This document shows, one piece after another, positions 28,901 through 38,615 of a DNA stretch of 64,000 nucleotides. Numbering within the stretch: the stretch's first letter is position 1; each line of letters begins with the position of its first letter. The DNA lies in contig CAWIMW010000002.1 of NCBI GenBank assembly GCA_963837365.1, positions 1,054,001 to 1,118,000 of the forward strand. Reading direction: 5' to 3'. Both the position numbers and the translations under genes were made by a program. The notes beneath the pieces were generated by a model, which was not told where the DNA came from, ran no database searches, and saw nothing but the letters and a program-made list of their open reading frames with translations. The stretch comes from CAWBXL01 sp963837365. Lineage in GTDB: Bacteria > Acidobacteriota > Terriglobia > Terriglobales > Acidobacteriaceae.

Positions 28901-29884
28901 GGCATGTCTCCAACTGACCCGGGCAACTGCTTCTTTTCCGGAAACGACTGGACTGACACGCAGGCACTAACGGACATCGTCCTGGCCGACCCGAGCGTGA
29001 ATGCTCCAACTCTATTCATGCATCCACAATATGGTGCTCTCTCAGCCTGGAGCACGATTGGAAACTCCAACTACAACGCTCTGACGGTTTCAGTCCGTCA
29101 GCGCCTCAGCAGCCTGATCCTGGATTTCAACTACACCTGGTCGCATTCCCTGGACGATGCCTCCGGCCTGCAAAGTGAAAGCAGCGCGTATGGCAATACA
29201 AACAGCAATGGCGCATTCATCTTGAACCCCATTCGCCAGCGCGACAGCTATGCCAACTCCGACTTCGATATCCGTCACAGCATCAACGCAGATGCCGTTT
29301 GGAGTATGCCGGTCGGTAAGGGCAAGCGCTTTATGAATACCGGCGGCGCCGCCGATGCGGTTCTGGGAGGCTGGCAACTCTCCGGAATTTTCCGCTGGAA
29401 CACAGGATTGCCGACTCAGTCTCCCTTTGATGATTCTCGCTGGGCCACGAACTGGAATGCGCAAGCCAACGTGACCCCAACCACGCCAGTGCATAGTTGC
29501 ACTGGCGTGGTGGGCGGACAGCCGAAATTGTTCGGTACGTGCGGATCCATCAACGATATTTATCGCAGTTTCCGCAATGCCTACCCAGGTGAAACCGGCA
29601 CCCGAAACTTCCTTCGCTTGCCGGGATATGTGACGTTGGACCTTGGCTTGGGCAAAACGTTCACCATGCCCTGGAGCGAGAACCACCATCTACAGCTTCG
29701 CTGGGACGCGTTCAACGTAACCAACACCCAGCATTTCGGTTTGGTTGATATTAGCCGGACCGGATTCGGAGTAGGCCGCGACCCAGCGCTGCGTAGCCTG
29801 ACCGCGCCAGGCAATTGGTCGAACCTTGTTTCGATCCAGGGCCAACCGCGCATCATGCAGATCGGTGCGAGGTATTCCTTCTAA
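25925..29884 (+). CDS. Oar-like TonB-dependent receptor with carboxypeptidase-regulatory domain
   Basis: Outer-membrane protein of 1,319 residues of the Oar-like type that is greatly expanded in Acidobacteriota. The order is: signal peptide (residues 1-23, cut near LWGQ); a CarboxypepD_reg beta-sandwich at about 25-110 (TGTISDQQNRVVSGATLTLT, GNYIFDFLVPGEYRLEVEA); a plug domain (LPLEARNLVDLLSLQPGA, SNVTLDGVDINNA); and a long barrel region ending in an aromatic residue (IGARYSF), as expected for BAM recognition. Such receptors probably import oligosaccharides or other polymers with TonB energy. A second member is encoded at 32016-35537 on the opposite strand. The start is supported by AAGGAG six bases upstream. 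Substrate unknown. Confidence 0.9.
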   Translation: MRTSHLVVFILTILLLASPLWGQTGTSTITGTISDQQNRVVSGATLTLTNQATGAKREGKSNETGNYIFDFLVPGEYRLEVEAKGFKKQTTNNVHAIIGKRTETNVTMEVGAASETVEVSASASAFLANTEDATLGNNFVSEQITQLPLEARNLVDLLSLQPGATREGYVTGSRADQSNVTLDGVDINNAQTGNAEIPRDTNGLVIGGLDNDRGDITTGPVLRLNTEAIDEFRVTTANANANQGRSSGSQVNLVTKSGTNDWHGSAFEFFRSRGFTANNWFNIHSTPQVERTPLVRNTFSGSFGGPIIKNKAFFFYSYEGRRDASGQSVARVVPLENLGQGVVNYQYCTQVDAMTGECTGSINTDSLNLSQLQQAYSVAGINSVAVNALAAAAAKYPSNDTSVGDGLNTGGFRFNAPTPVHLNSHVAKFDFNLASNQNVFVRLNVIHDHQQQPQWLPDTTAPQVWNHPWGLAAGHTWSIGSNVVNNFRYGYTRQAFDDGGDSFGNDVSFRFVFQPNGQTHTLSRITPVHNFTDDVSWIRGKHTIQFGTNIRLVSNSRVSFANAFDTAITNPSFYLGAGDHVSNEFQSFLDSAGLNGDEGNSQRLESAVQVQNAATALIGRFSEYTSNFTFGHDGTLLGSGTPTARNFATQAYDTYIQDSWKVRPNLTVTMGLRYSLERPVYEKNGFEVQPETPLSTFFNQRLAAAKQGINFSDPIVINKSGPANHGKPMYNWDTNNFQPRVAVAWSPEGGDGFFGRLIGKGGQSVVRGGFAITNDYYGQALATDWDLNNTLGFTSSFNINANTYDTTNSGSLGPLFTGFSQDVRTLPNVDVPSNLAFPLSQPSDQGERIETGVDSQLRAPTQYVWNFTLERQLPKGMLVSASYIGRKGRHLLARRDVTAFNDIVDPQSKVDWYTAGKTLEQERQKGTSVDSIAAIPFFENLLPAGFAQTLNDFFELPSTSVDTCGTAPSDPAIQWNPAWSNTQAFYAFNSRVGMSPTDPGNCFFSGNDWTDTQALTDIVLADPSVNAPTLFMHPQYGALSAWSTIGNSNYNALTVSVRQRLSSLILDFNYTWSHSLDDASGLQSESSAYGNTNSNGAFILNPIRQRDSYANSDFDIRHSINADAVWSMPVGKGKRFMNTGGAADAVLGGWQLSGIFRWNTGLPTQSPFDDSRWATNWNAQANVTPTTPVHSCTGVVGGQPKLFGTCGSINDIYRSFRNAYPGETGTRNFLRLPGYVTLDLGLGKTFTMPWSENHHLQLRWDAFNVTNTQHFGLVDISRTGFGVGRDPALRSLTAPGNWSNLVSIQGQPRIMQIGARYSF

Positions 29885-29903
29885 CAACTACAGATCACAA
29901 ACA

Positions 29904-29938
29904 AAACAGGGGCGGAAATTCCGCCCCTGTTTGTTGTC
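29904..29938. terminator. Terminator hairpin between convergent genes
   Basis: A perfect 12-bp stem, AAACAGGGGCGG (29904-29915) with CCGCCCCTGTTT (29921-29932), with a 5-base loop and T-rich flanks on the plus strand. A-rich sequence to its left may let it act on the minus strand as well. It is 19 bases after the receptor stop. Confidence 0.85.
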
Positions 29939-30008
29939 TTCTGGAAGAAGACGCTCAATTCGCGCCTGGCGCCTCCTGGATGATGGTGTCAGTCATCGGC
30001 GTTCTTTC

Positions 30009-31955
30009 CTAGCGCGGCAAGCTCTTGGCTCGCTCCCGTTCCCGCGCAGCATCCGCTTCTCTTCCCAACTGTGAGTAAGCATCCGCAAGAAAACTGTGCG
30101 CCTCGCCCGAATTTGGCGAGACCTGTACGGCTTTCTCCAGCTTAGGCACTGCCGAAGCGGGATCGCCCTGGAGAGATAGAATCCGTCCCAAAAGTAAATT
30201 CGCCCGGAAATGATCGGGACTCATCTCCACGACCTTTTGCAACAACTCCACTGCCTCCGGCACGCGCTTGATGCGCGCATAAACCGAGGCCAGGGAATAT
30301 TGCGCATCCACCCACTTGGGACGCTTCTTGGCCACGGTTTCAAAATACGGGGCCGATTCCTGCCAGGCCCCAGTCTCAAACAATGCCAAACCCAGTTCAT
30401 ACTGCGCTTGTAGGGCGTCAGGAACCTGCTCAATCGCTTTCTTCAGCGCAGGAATAGCCTCTGGATAGCGCTTGGTCCGCGCGAGGGCAATTCCCAACTG
30501 AAGCTGCGCGGCGGAGATCGCGGGACTATCGGCCAACACATGTCGCAGCATGGGAATAGCCTCGTTGTAGCGCCCATCTTCCACCGCAATCATGCCTTCA
30601 TGCAGGACGTTGGAGATTTCAATTTTGTCTTTGGGGTCGGCGCCTTCCAGTGGGTCCTGGGATTTGCCCGCCGCACTGGATGAGACATACCCCAAGGCTG
30701 CGAGGTTTGCGCTCTGCTCGGCATTGGGGGTAGATTGCTGCGGATTGCCGTGATAGCTGGTGGTCTGATCGTAAAACTTGTCGAGTTGCGCTCCGAGCGT
30801 ATCGGTGACGGCAGGTGAAGCGGCCGCCAAATTGTGCTCCTCAGCTTTATCCACCGTTTGGTCGTAGAGCTCGCGCTTGGGAGCGCGGACATACAAATAC
30901 TTTCCCGTGCGCATAGAACGGATTCCCGCCCAGCCGAACGCCCGGTGCGGATACTCGGTCTCAGAATAAGCAGGCAGGTCTCCCGATGCCTTCGGACTGG
31001 ACTTCATCTCCGGGACCAGCGACTCGCCTTGAAAAGTTGGCGGCAACGGTAGACTCAACATGCTCAAAAGAGTTGGCGCAACGTCGACGAGACGTACACG
31101 CGTAGTTACCCGTTTACCTGCCAGTAGCGCACCCGGAAGTTTGAACACTAGTGGGACATGAATGGTCTCGTCATAAAGGAAAATTCCATGCATGCTCTCG
31201 CCGTGAGCTCCAAGGGATTCTCCATGATCGGACATCATCACTATCAGCGTACGATCGTAGAGTCCGCGTTGACGCAGATAGTGAAACAGCCTGCCCAGAG
31301 CTGAATCCGCGTAGGCGATCTCTCCGTCATAGGGATCTTTGAAGCGCTTGTCGTAGGGCGGAGGCGGGTCGTAAGGCGCGTGCGGGTCATATAAATGCAC
31401 CCAGATGAAGAATGGGGCTTGCTGTTTCTTGTTTAGCCAGGCGATGGCATGAGCAACCACAGTTCCCGCCCGTCGCTCCACCGTGTCATAGCGGTCTTCG
31501 TTTGGCCCAAGCTTGGGACGAAAACCGCCGTCGAAGAAATCGAATCCACGATCAAATCCCGGTGCCATATTTGCCTTGGGATCGAGTACCAGAGATCCAA
31601 TAAACGCTGCCGTGTGATATCCGGACTTCTGCATAATCTCCGGGACATACGGCAATAGCGCAGGCAGTGGATGCCCGAAATCGGTGACCGTATGGAATTG
31701 AGGATAGGTGCCGGTAAAAATCGTTGCGTGAGAAACCGGGGTCAGGGGGGCCTGGGAAAAAGCTTTTTCAAACGCTACGCCTTGCCGGGCCAAAACGTCG
31801 AGATTGGGAGTAAGCCCGCGCTTGCTGCCAAGAAAACCCATGCGGTCGGCGCGGGTCGTGTCCACCGTAATGAAAATGATATTGGGAGCTTCAGCCCAAG
31901 CCGTTGTGCTAGTGACGAACCCGAGAAAAAGAAGAACCGGAAGAAGACGCCGCAT
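30009..31955 (-). CDS. Sulfatase-fold (alkaline phosphatase superfamily) enzyme fused to TPR domain
   Basis: Exported protein of 648 residues. After a signal peptide (about 1-21) comes a sulfatase-like domain: NIIFITVDTTRADRMG (metal Asp32), HATIFTGTYP and MMSDHGESLGAHGE (metal Asp and His). The formylglycine motif C/S-x-P-x-R of true sulfatases is absent; the aligned residues read TPVSH, with Thr72 at the nucleophile position, as in phosphotransferases and phosphodiesterases of the superfamily such as LtaS. The last 230 residues are TPR pairs (PAISAAQLQLGIALARTKRY, LQAQYELGLALFETGAWQES). ATG at 31955 is chosen; a TTG at 31964 is possible. The start lies only about 8 bases after a terminator-like hairpin. 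Substrate unknown; a phosphoryl or sulfuryl ester is expected. Confidence 0.82.
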   Translation of the reverse strand: MRRLLPVLLFLGFVTSTTAWAEAPNIIFITVDTTRADRMGFLGSKRGLTPNLDVLARQGVAFEKAFSQAPLTPVSHATIFTGTYPQFHTVTDFGHPLPALLPYVPEIMQKSGYHTAAFIGSLVLDPKANMAPGFDRGFDFFDGGFRPKLGPNEDRYDTVERRAGTVVAHAIAWLNKKQQAPFFIWVHLYDPHAPYDPPPPYDKRFKDPYDGEIAYADSALGRLFHYLRQRGLYDRTLIVMMSDHGESLGAHGESMHGIFLYDETIHVPLVFKLPGALLAGKRVTTRVRLVDVAPTLLSMLSLPLPPTFQGESLVPEMKSSPKASGDLPAYSETEYPHRAFGWAGIRSMRTGKYLYVRAPKRELYDQTVDKAEEHNLAAASPAVTDTLGAQLDKFYDQTTSYHGNPQQSTPNAEQSANLAALGYVSSSAAGKSQDPLEGADPKDKIEISNVLHEGMIAVEDGRYNEAIPMLRHVLADSPAISAAQLQLGIALARTKRYPEAIPALKKAIEQVPDALQAQYELGLALFETGAWQESAPYFETVAKKRPKWVDAQYSLASVYARIKRVPEAVELLQKVVEMSPDHFRANLLLGRILSLQGDPASAVPKLEKAVQVSPNSGEAHSFLADAYSQLGREADAARERERAKSLPR

Positions 31956-31962
31956 GGGAAAC

Positions 31963-31992
31963 AAAAAGGGAGTTTACCATCGGTAAACTCCC
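31963..31992 (-). terminator. Terminator after the second Oar-like receptor
   Basis: Read on the minus strand, a perfect 11-bp stem GGGAGTTTACC / GGTAAACTCCC (31968-31978 with 31982-31992), a 3-base loop, then a T run (bases 31963-31967 are A on the plus strand). It is 23 bases after the receptor stop and directly abuts the next gene. Confidence 0.85.
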
Positions 31993-32015
31993 TGTGAGTG
32001 ACCGTTTATTAAGAT

Positions 32016-35000
32016 TTAGAAAGTCAGCTTCAAGCCGAACTGCATATTTCTCTGCGCACCTGTACCCAGAATCGGATTAAAGCCTAAACCTACATCCGGG
32101 GTGGCAAAGAATGTGCCAAACGCGCCGCTGGTGATCTTGCCGGTTTCGATCGCGTACATGGTCTTGTTCAGCACATTGAAAACTTCCCAACTGAAGCGGA
32201 CGTCAAAGCGTTCCGCGAAACGGAAGCTTTTGAAAATACCCATATCCCATTGGGCGATGCCTGGCTGGCGCAAACTATTTCGGCCGGCATTGCCGACAAA
32301 TCCATCGGCCGGAGCGCTGAATGCGTCTGTATTAAAGAAGTGGTCCTGGTTGTGGTAATCGTAATCGAGTGGACTGCCATTGTAGTCGGCGAAAGTCCTC
32401 TTTAGGCCCTGGTTAGAAGGATCGCCGCTTATATATGGCGTGAAAGGTCGACCATTCTGCACGCGGAAAATTGAATTCAGCTGCCAGCCTTCGCCCGCCA
32501 ACTTGGGTAATGCGTGAACCTTGGGTACATCATAGATGAGAGTAAAACTGGCACTCAGCGGCGTATCAAATCCCGAGGGGGCGTAGTTCTTATCCACACT
32601 GTAGGGGTTCTGGAAGTTGGAAAGGAAATCGCCTCCACGGTTGGCCGACCCAGTATCCATCGACCTGGACCAGACAAAGTTAAATTGTCCAGTCGCGCCA
32701 TGTATTTCGCGCACTTTTAACGAAGTCTGCAAACTGTTGTAGTTTGAATAGCCATCGTTATTCAGTTGCATGATGTGGTTGTACATAACAGGATCGCCGG
32801 TCGACGGATCGGTGAAAGAGATCGCCGAAAATGGCTGCCGACTCGCATCACACGCTTGATCGCTGATGGGACAAGCATTTAGGTCGCGCCAGTTGGCCAA
32901 ATCACGACCAGCGGTACCTACATATCCCACACTGAAAGAAATGTTTTTAGACAGCTCCTGCTCTATCGTCAGGTTGTAGGAGTGGTTCATCGGTGTTCGG
33001 AAGTTACGCACCACCTGAGCCACATTAAATGGCCCCTCCGGCGTGACGCTTTGACCGTAGATGTTCACGCCGTCCGCCATACAGATGAAGAAGTCACAGA
33101 GTTGGTTCGGCTGGCTCCCCGCATTGAAAATATCCAAATTCGACTGCGGGGTTCCAAAAATGGCAACCGGGAAGTCACCCTGCGGCACCTGGGTATAAAA
33201 CCCGGCGCGTGTGCCGGAGAAAGAATTGAGGAATGTCTGGGGGGCGTGCAAGGTGGCGAAATTCGGCAAGTCGTAGTTGAGAGAATATCCGGCGCGCAAA
33301 ACCGTTTTGCCATCCTTGAAAATATCCCAGGCCACTCCAAGCCTCGGTCCAAAATTATTCTTGTCGACTTTATAAAGCGGCTGCTGGGAGAGGCTTACGA
33401 ATCCCTCACTATCGGCCTTGGGATCGTCGGGCAAAAAGTTGGAGCCGATATTGCCGCTTTCGCCGAGAGCGCCGGCCACATCCCAGCGCAGGCCGGCTTC
33501 AAGAGTGAAGTTCGGCTTTACTTTCCAGCTGTCTTCCACATAAAAACCCACTGAGTTTTGATAAATATGGCGAGTCGTAACCCCGAAGGACCGCTGGGCA
33601 CCTTCGGTCAATCCAAGTAGCAATTCATTCAACGCGGCGACGTGATTGCTCTGTGTGACCAGGGGATTGCCATCCGCATCCTTAGATGCAAAAATTGGGT
33701 CGCAGGCCGGAGTCGCGCCACCTCCGCACCCTTGGAATCCATAGTAGTAGAAGTACATGTTGGTGCGGCCGCGATCGCGCCGGCTCTTCGTATAACCCTT
33801 CTGGAACTGCCCACCAAACTTGATGGTGTGCTTGCCCTTGGTCATCGTGAAATGTTCTTGCCAGTCAAAGGTTGAGTCTGGCCGGGTAATGATGGGGTAA
33901 CCGCCGATTCCACCAACTACTCCATAATCATTGTTGCCGAAATAACCAAGATAGTAGGCGGTAGGCACGCCAAAATTTTCCTTGTCCTGTGCACCCGCTC
34001 CCAAGGGCCCGGTATTGATGCCGAGCGCGTTCGGATCGATGTCGTTATTCAGTCCAATACGCTGCGAGAATCGCGTGTACCCAACACGGCTTTCTAGAAC
34101 TTTCGTAGGGCTGATCGTCCAAGTGTAGTTAAGCCCGGCCAACTGCGCGCGAGACGGAGCAACCGAGTTCCACATGCTCGGACCCGTCGCCTTCGGTCCC
34201 GCCGAGGGCAATACGCCGGGCGCGGCCGGCTGGTTGCCGAGACTGTCCCCGAACAGGTATTTGACCGACAACCTTTGTGATTCACTCATTACATAGTCAA
34301 CCTTGGCGTGGAAGTTGGTAACATCCAAGGCGTTGGAGGAGGCTACATTCAGGCTCCCTGTAGGGGACGTGGGAACAAAAGAGAGCAGGTTGGCTCCGAT
34401 GCTATTGACCGTTGCGTCGTCCATCGTGCCGTAAATCTGGTCGCTGCCCGGCCCCGGCCCAGTGTTTAAGCAAGTCTTCCAGGGATTTCCGTCGGGACCG
34501 ATTGTGCCTGATGTGTCGTCATTTGTTCCTTGAGTTACACACTGAGTCGCGTCGGCGATTTCAGCCGGCGTGGGCACATCCACTTTCGAGGGAAAAACAT
34601 CTTTTAGATGAAATCCCTGGAAAGATACGAAGCCAAAAACTTTGTCCTTCACAATAGGGAAGCCAACATACGCTCCATATTGGTTCAGGCGGAAGGGTGA
34701 TTTTGACTCCGAGAAATGGTTGGTGGCATCGAAAGCGTCGGTATGGCGGTCCCAGAAAGTGCCACCGTGAAGCGAGTTGGTGCCGCTTTTCAACCCGATG
34801 TTGATCACCGATCCGCCACGCACTCCATATTCGGCGCTGGGGTTCGACTGAACGTTGAATTCTGAAATACCTTCCAAGGGGATCAAAGTTGCAGCGGTAC
34901 CGGCAATGGCAGCCTGGCCGGTCGATGATTCTCCGTAGTAGCGATCATTATTGGGGATGCCGTCCACGGCGAAGTTATTCGAGGTGGCGCGTTGCCCATT

Positions 35001-35537
35001 AATGTTCAGGCTCTGGAAACCACCGCCGGGACTGCGCTGCACTCCTGGCACGCCGTCTAAGAGGTTATTGAAGTCGCGGCCGTTGTTGGGAAGATCTTCG
35101 ACCCGACGAGACTCAATCACGGTGCTGAGCCGGTCCTCCGAGGTATCTACTAGCGGGGCGACATCTTCTACTTGCACAGTCTCAGAAACTTGGCCTATTT
35201 GAAGCTGGAAGTCGGACGTTGTTACCCTTGCGAGTGCCACTTCGGCTACGCGCGTCGTAGTCTTAAACCCCTGAGCCGTAACCGTGACCTTATAGTTGCC
35301 CGGCGGCAACTCCAGAATGCGGTAAAACCCCGCATCGGAAGACATAGCCGAGCGCGTTTCTCCCGTAGCCGTATTGGTCGCAACGACTTTCGCTCCCTTT
35401 ACCACAGCGCCGCTGTTATCGGTCACCGTCCCCGAAATGTCACCGGTGATTTTCTGAGCCAAAGCAGGCAGGGTTAGTAGAAAACAACAGGCCAAGAAAA
35501 ACACTGACACCACTCTGCGAGTACAGAAATACCGCAT
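32016..35537 (-). CDS. Oar-like TonB-dependent receptor with carboxypeptidase-regulatory domain
   Basis: Second large outer-membrane receptor, 1,173 residues. ATG at 35537 is fixed by GGAGGA upstream; the longer start at 35558 is not needed. Signal peptide about 1-27 (cut near ALAQ); CarboxypepD_reg domain about 28-110 (GDISGTVTDNSGAVVKGAKV, GFYRILELPPGNYKVTVTA); plug about 115-240 (VEDLPNNGRDFNNLLDGVPG, NNFAVDGIPNND); barrel to a C-terminal Phe (MQFGLKLTF). It is clearly a different subgroup from the receptor at 25925, with little similarity outside the signature regions. A terminator follows at 31963 and a promoter candidate precedes it, so it appears to be its own unit. Substrate unknown. 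Confidence 0.9.
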   Translation of the reverse strand: MRYFCTRRVVSVFFLACCFLLTLPALAQKITGDISGTVTDNSGAVVKGAKVVATNTATGETRSAMSSDAGFYRILELPPGNYKVTVTAQGFKTTTRVAEVALARVTTSDFQLQIGQVSETVQVEDVAPLVDTSEDRLSTVIESRRVEDLPNNGRDFNNLLDGVPGVQRSPGGGFQSLNINGQRATSNNFAVDGIPNNDRYYGESSTGQAAIAGTAATLIPLEGISEFNVQSNPSAEYGVRGGSVINIGLKSGTNSLHGGTFWDRHTDAFDATNHFSESKSPFRLNQYGAYVGFPIVKDKVFGFVSFQGFHLKDVFPSKVDVPTPAEIADATQCVTQGTNDDTSGTIGPDGNPWKTCLNTGPGPGSDQIYGTMDDATVNSIGANLLSFVPTSPTGSLNVASSNALDVTNFHAKVDYVMSESQRLSVKYLFGDSLGNQPAAPGVLPSAGPKATGPSMWNSVAPSRAQLAGLNYTWTISPTKVLESRVGYTRFSQRIGLNNDIDPNALGINTGPLGAGAQDKENFGVPTAYYLGYFGNNDYGVVGGIGGYPIITRPDSTFDWQEHFTMTKGKHTIKFGGQFQKGYTKSRRDRGRTNMYFYYYGFQGCGGGATPACDPIFASKDADGNPLVTQSNHVAALNELLLGLTEGAQRSFGVTTRHIYQNSVGFYVEDSWKVKPNFTLEAGLRWDVAGALGESGNIGSNFLPDDPKADSEGFVSLSQQPLYKVDKNNFGPRLGVAWDIFKDGKTVLRAGYSLNYDLPNFATLHAPQTFLNSFSGTRAGFYTQVPQGDFPVAIFGTPQSNLDIFNAGSQPNQLCDFFICMADGVNIYGQSVTPEGPFNVAQVVRNFRTPMNHSYNLTIEQELSKNISFSVGYVGTAGRDLANWRDLNACPISDQACDASRQPFSAISFTDPSTGDPVMYNHIMQLNNDGYSNYNSLQTSLKVREIHGATGQFNFVWSRSMDTGSANRGGDFLSNFQNPYSVDKNYAPSGFDTPLSASFTLIYDVPKVHALPKLAGEGWQLNSIFRVQNGRPFTPYISGDPSNQGLKRTFADYNGSPLDYDYHNQDHFFNTDAFSAPADGFVGNAGRNSLRQPGIAQWDMGIFKSFRFAERFDVRFSWEVFNVLNKTMYAIETGKITSGAFGTFFATPDVGLGFNPILGTGAQRNMQFGLKLTF

Positions 35538-35602
35538 GGGGTCCTCCGGGGGACGCAAACGGGCACAATCCGAACCACGCCCCGTTTGTCTTAACCACAG
35601 AG

Positions 35603-35631
35603 TGTATGCTGCGAAGTGACCACCACGTCAA
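35603..35631 (-). promoter_or_regulatory. Candidate sigma-70-type promoter of the Oar-like gene
   Basis: On the minus strand, TTGACG (35626-35631) is separated by 17 bases from CATACA (35603-35608). The -35 matches the consensus at five of six bases; the -10 is weak. It lies about 65 bases upstream of the receptor start. Confidence 0.45.
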
Positions 35632-35719
35632 GTAAAATCTGCGTTTGACTATCAGTCATGTGGTTCATAACAAAGACATTATGGGAATTGTTATGGGAAC
35701 AATAAACAGAATCACATGG

Positions 35720-35935
35720 CTAGCTTAAAGGCGAGTCGGTCATGCGGAAGCGGGTGCGGACATGCTCGGAAAGCAACTGTACCGCGTCTTTATTGGACAC
35801 AGGGTCGGATTGTGCCAGATATTTCATAGCCTCCACCAGCAGGCGTTGGCCTTCAACGTAACGCTTGTCGGAGCCAGTTTCGCGCCGCCTGCCGCCTAGC
35901 TTGGGGGGTACCGGGATGGTAAAAACCTTGGCCAT
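35720..35935 (-). CDS. Small hypothetical protein
   Basis: Predicted cytoplasmic protein of 71 residues starting MAKVFTIPVPPKLGGRRR, or 77 if a TTG at 35953 is used. I do not recognise it. The N-terminal third is basic; the rest looks helical (KRYVEGQRLLVEAMKYLA, NKDAVQLLSEHVRTRF). No clear ribosome site is visible for either start. It sits alone between the LolA-like gene and the receptor on the same strand. It may be real because its composition is protein-like and it has a plausible charged helical pattern, but the evidence is weak. Confidence 0.45.
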   Translation of the reverse strand: MAKVFTIPVPPKLGGRRRETGSDKRYVEGQRLLVEAMKYLAQSDPVSNKDAVQLLSEHVRTRFRMTDSPLS

Positions 35936-36051
35936 AACGGGGAATCCGTCCAATCTTCGTCTTGGCGCAGTATAAATGGCACGCGCCGCTTTTTCAGCCG
36001 TAATCTTTCTACAGGTTATGCAATCGGTTACGTTTTGGTGACCATTGTGTC

Positions 36052-36780
36052 CTAAGGCGTCACAAACGTAGTCTTTCCGTTGGTCTTCAGCTTGAACACG
36101 TTGTCCGGGAGCCGTTGTGGCATGCGGATATTGGAGTATTTGGCGAGCCGGTAATCGCCGCTTAGTGGTGGAAAAAGCTGTTGCTGTACAGAAATTCCCA
36201 GGCCGGTATCAATCCATAGGATGATCTGGTCAAAGGTTTTCCTGACCTTTTCTGATTTGGGCACCAGTTTGATCTTGCCCGTCTCAATTCCTCCCAACTT
36301 TTCATTTCCTAGATAGGTGACTTCGAACGATTTTTCCAGATCGTGTCCGCGGCCGCCAAAGCCCAACAGGAGGTACGTTTCCACTTCGGAATGCGTGCTG
36401 GTGTCATAGGTTGTGACTTGGTTGGTCTTGTTATCTGGGCCGGGCAAATAGACCTGGAGTTTTGAACCCGAAAACAATATAGATCTTCGGTCCCCCGGGG
36501 CAGGGCCGGTTATGTCCGCCATCATCTCGACTTCTTTGCCGACCTTGCGAAAATAGATTTTTCCTATTTGTGTGTCGGTCTGCTCAACGGCTCGTGTGAA
36601 TTGGTCCCAGGAGAAATCAGCTTCGATTGTCCGGAAATTACCTGCGGCTTTGTCCATCGAGTCCAGGACATGCTCTAGAGAAGCCGCATCGGTCTCAGCA
36701 AAAGCGATTTGAGAGAACAGTGCTAAGAAAACGACCGATAACAAAAAGATTCTGCGCAGGTACAGCGTCAAAATTTCCAT
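36052..36780 (-). CDS. LolA-like outer-membrane lipoprotein carrier protein
   Basis: Periplasmic protein of 242 residues with a signal peptide (about 1-28, cut near AFAE). The fold type is that of LolA, the chaperone that carries lipoproteins to the outer membrane: an open barrel with MDKAAGNFRTIEADFSWDQF near the start, the strand run IGKIYFRKVGKEVEMMADIT, and a late WIDTGLGISVQQQLFPPLSG followed by NVFKLKTNGKTTFVTP. It is slightly longer than E. coli LolA, which has about 200 residues. It begins 15 bases after a small membrane-protein gene and lies downstream of serS on the same strand, so the three probably form an operon. The direct role in lipoprotein transport is inferred from the fold. 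Confidence 0.75.
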   Translation of the reverse strand: MEILTLYLRRIFLLSVVFLALFSQIAFAETDAASLEHVLDSMDKAAGNFRTIEADFSWDQFTRAVEQTDTQIGKIYFRKVGKEVEMMADITGPAPGDRRSILFSGSKLQVYLPGPDNKTNQVTTYDTSTHSEVETYLLLGFGGRGHDLEKSFEVTYLGNEKLGGIETGKIKLVPKSEKVRKTFDQIILWIDTGLGISVQQQLFPPLSGDYRLAKYSNIRMPQRLPDNVFKLKTNGKTTFVTP

Positions 36781-36795
36781 AATTAGCTGCTTCCG

Positions 36796-37170
36796 CTAGC
36801 CGCGTTGCGCCCATACCTTATAGCTGAGAACAGCTCCCGTGTGGTCGTCGCGCACGACTTCGTACTTTGTGATCGTGACCTCGCCGGAAATCGACTCAAC
36901 AATCCGCAACAACTGGCTCTTAATCGCGGCATCATCGGTCCCTTTCACTGCCGCGCCTTCAACTTCAAAAATGAAACCGTTACCATCTGGCACTACGACT
37001 ACCCCAGTAGGATGCAGGCTCCGGTCAATCGGTTTGTCGTTGTAGGCGATGCGGAGTGGTGAAAGGAAAACAAATAGCAGGATCAGCGTCACCATCACGT
37101 CGTACTGGATGGTGCCGCGCTCGTAGGACCAGAGGATGTATCCGCGGATTGTGCGCCAGATTCCGGTCAT
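36796..37170 (-). CDS. Small single-pass membrane protein
   Basis: Predicted inner-membrane protein of 124 residues (141 if a TTG at 37221 is used). One hydrophobic segment at about residues 20-42 (YDVMVTLILLFVFLSPLRIA) is preceded by a basic N terminus and followed by a soluble domain of about 85 residues (PTGVVVVPDGNGFIFEVEGA, RIVESISGEVTITKYEVVRD) that is probably periplasmic. I do not recognise a named family. It lies 15 bases upstream of the LolA-like gene and 93 bases after serS, so it probably works with the LolA-like protein at the envelope. ATG at 37170 is chosen because the upstream extension is not hydrophobic or otherwise typical. Confidence 0.6.
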   Translation of the reverse strand: MTGIWRTIRGYILWSYERGTIQYDVMVTLILLFVFLSPLRIAYNDKPIDRSLHPTGVVVVPDGNGFIFEVEGAAVKGTDDAAIKSQLLRIVESISGEVTITKYEVVRDDHTGAVLSYKVWAQRG

Positions 37171-37263
37171 CGGAACGGGGGATGTCCCGGCCTGAAGGGT
37201 GGTCGCTTCAGTCCTGTTCAAGTCTAGTTTCTGCTCCCTGTCTTGGCAATGGAGTTCCTTTAT

Positions 37264-38562
<1,299 letters not shown>

Positions 38563-38615
38563 TTATTACTTTAACGGAAAAAAGCTGGAAAGCGTAAGCA
38601 CTCCTTCCAGATTTG

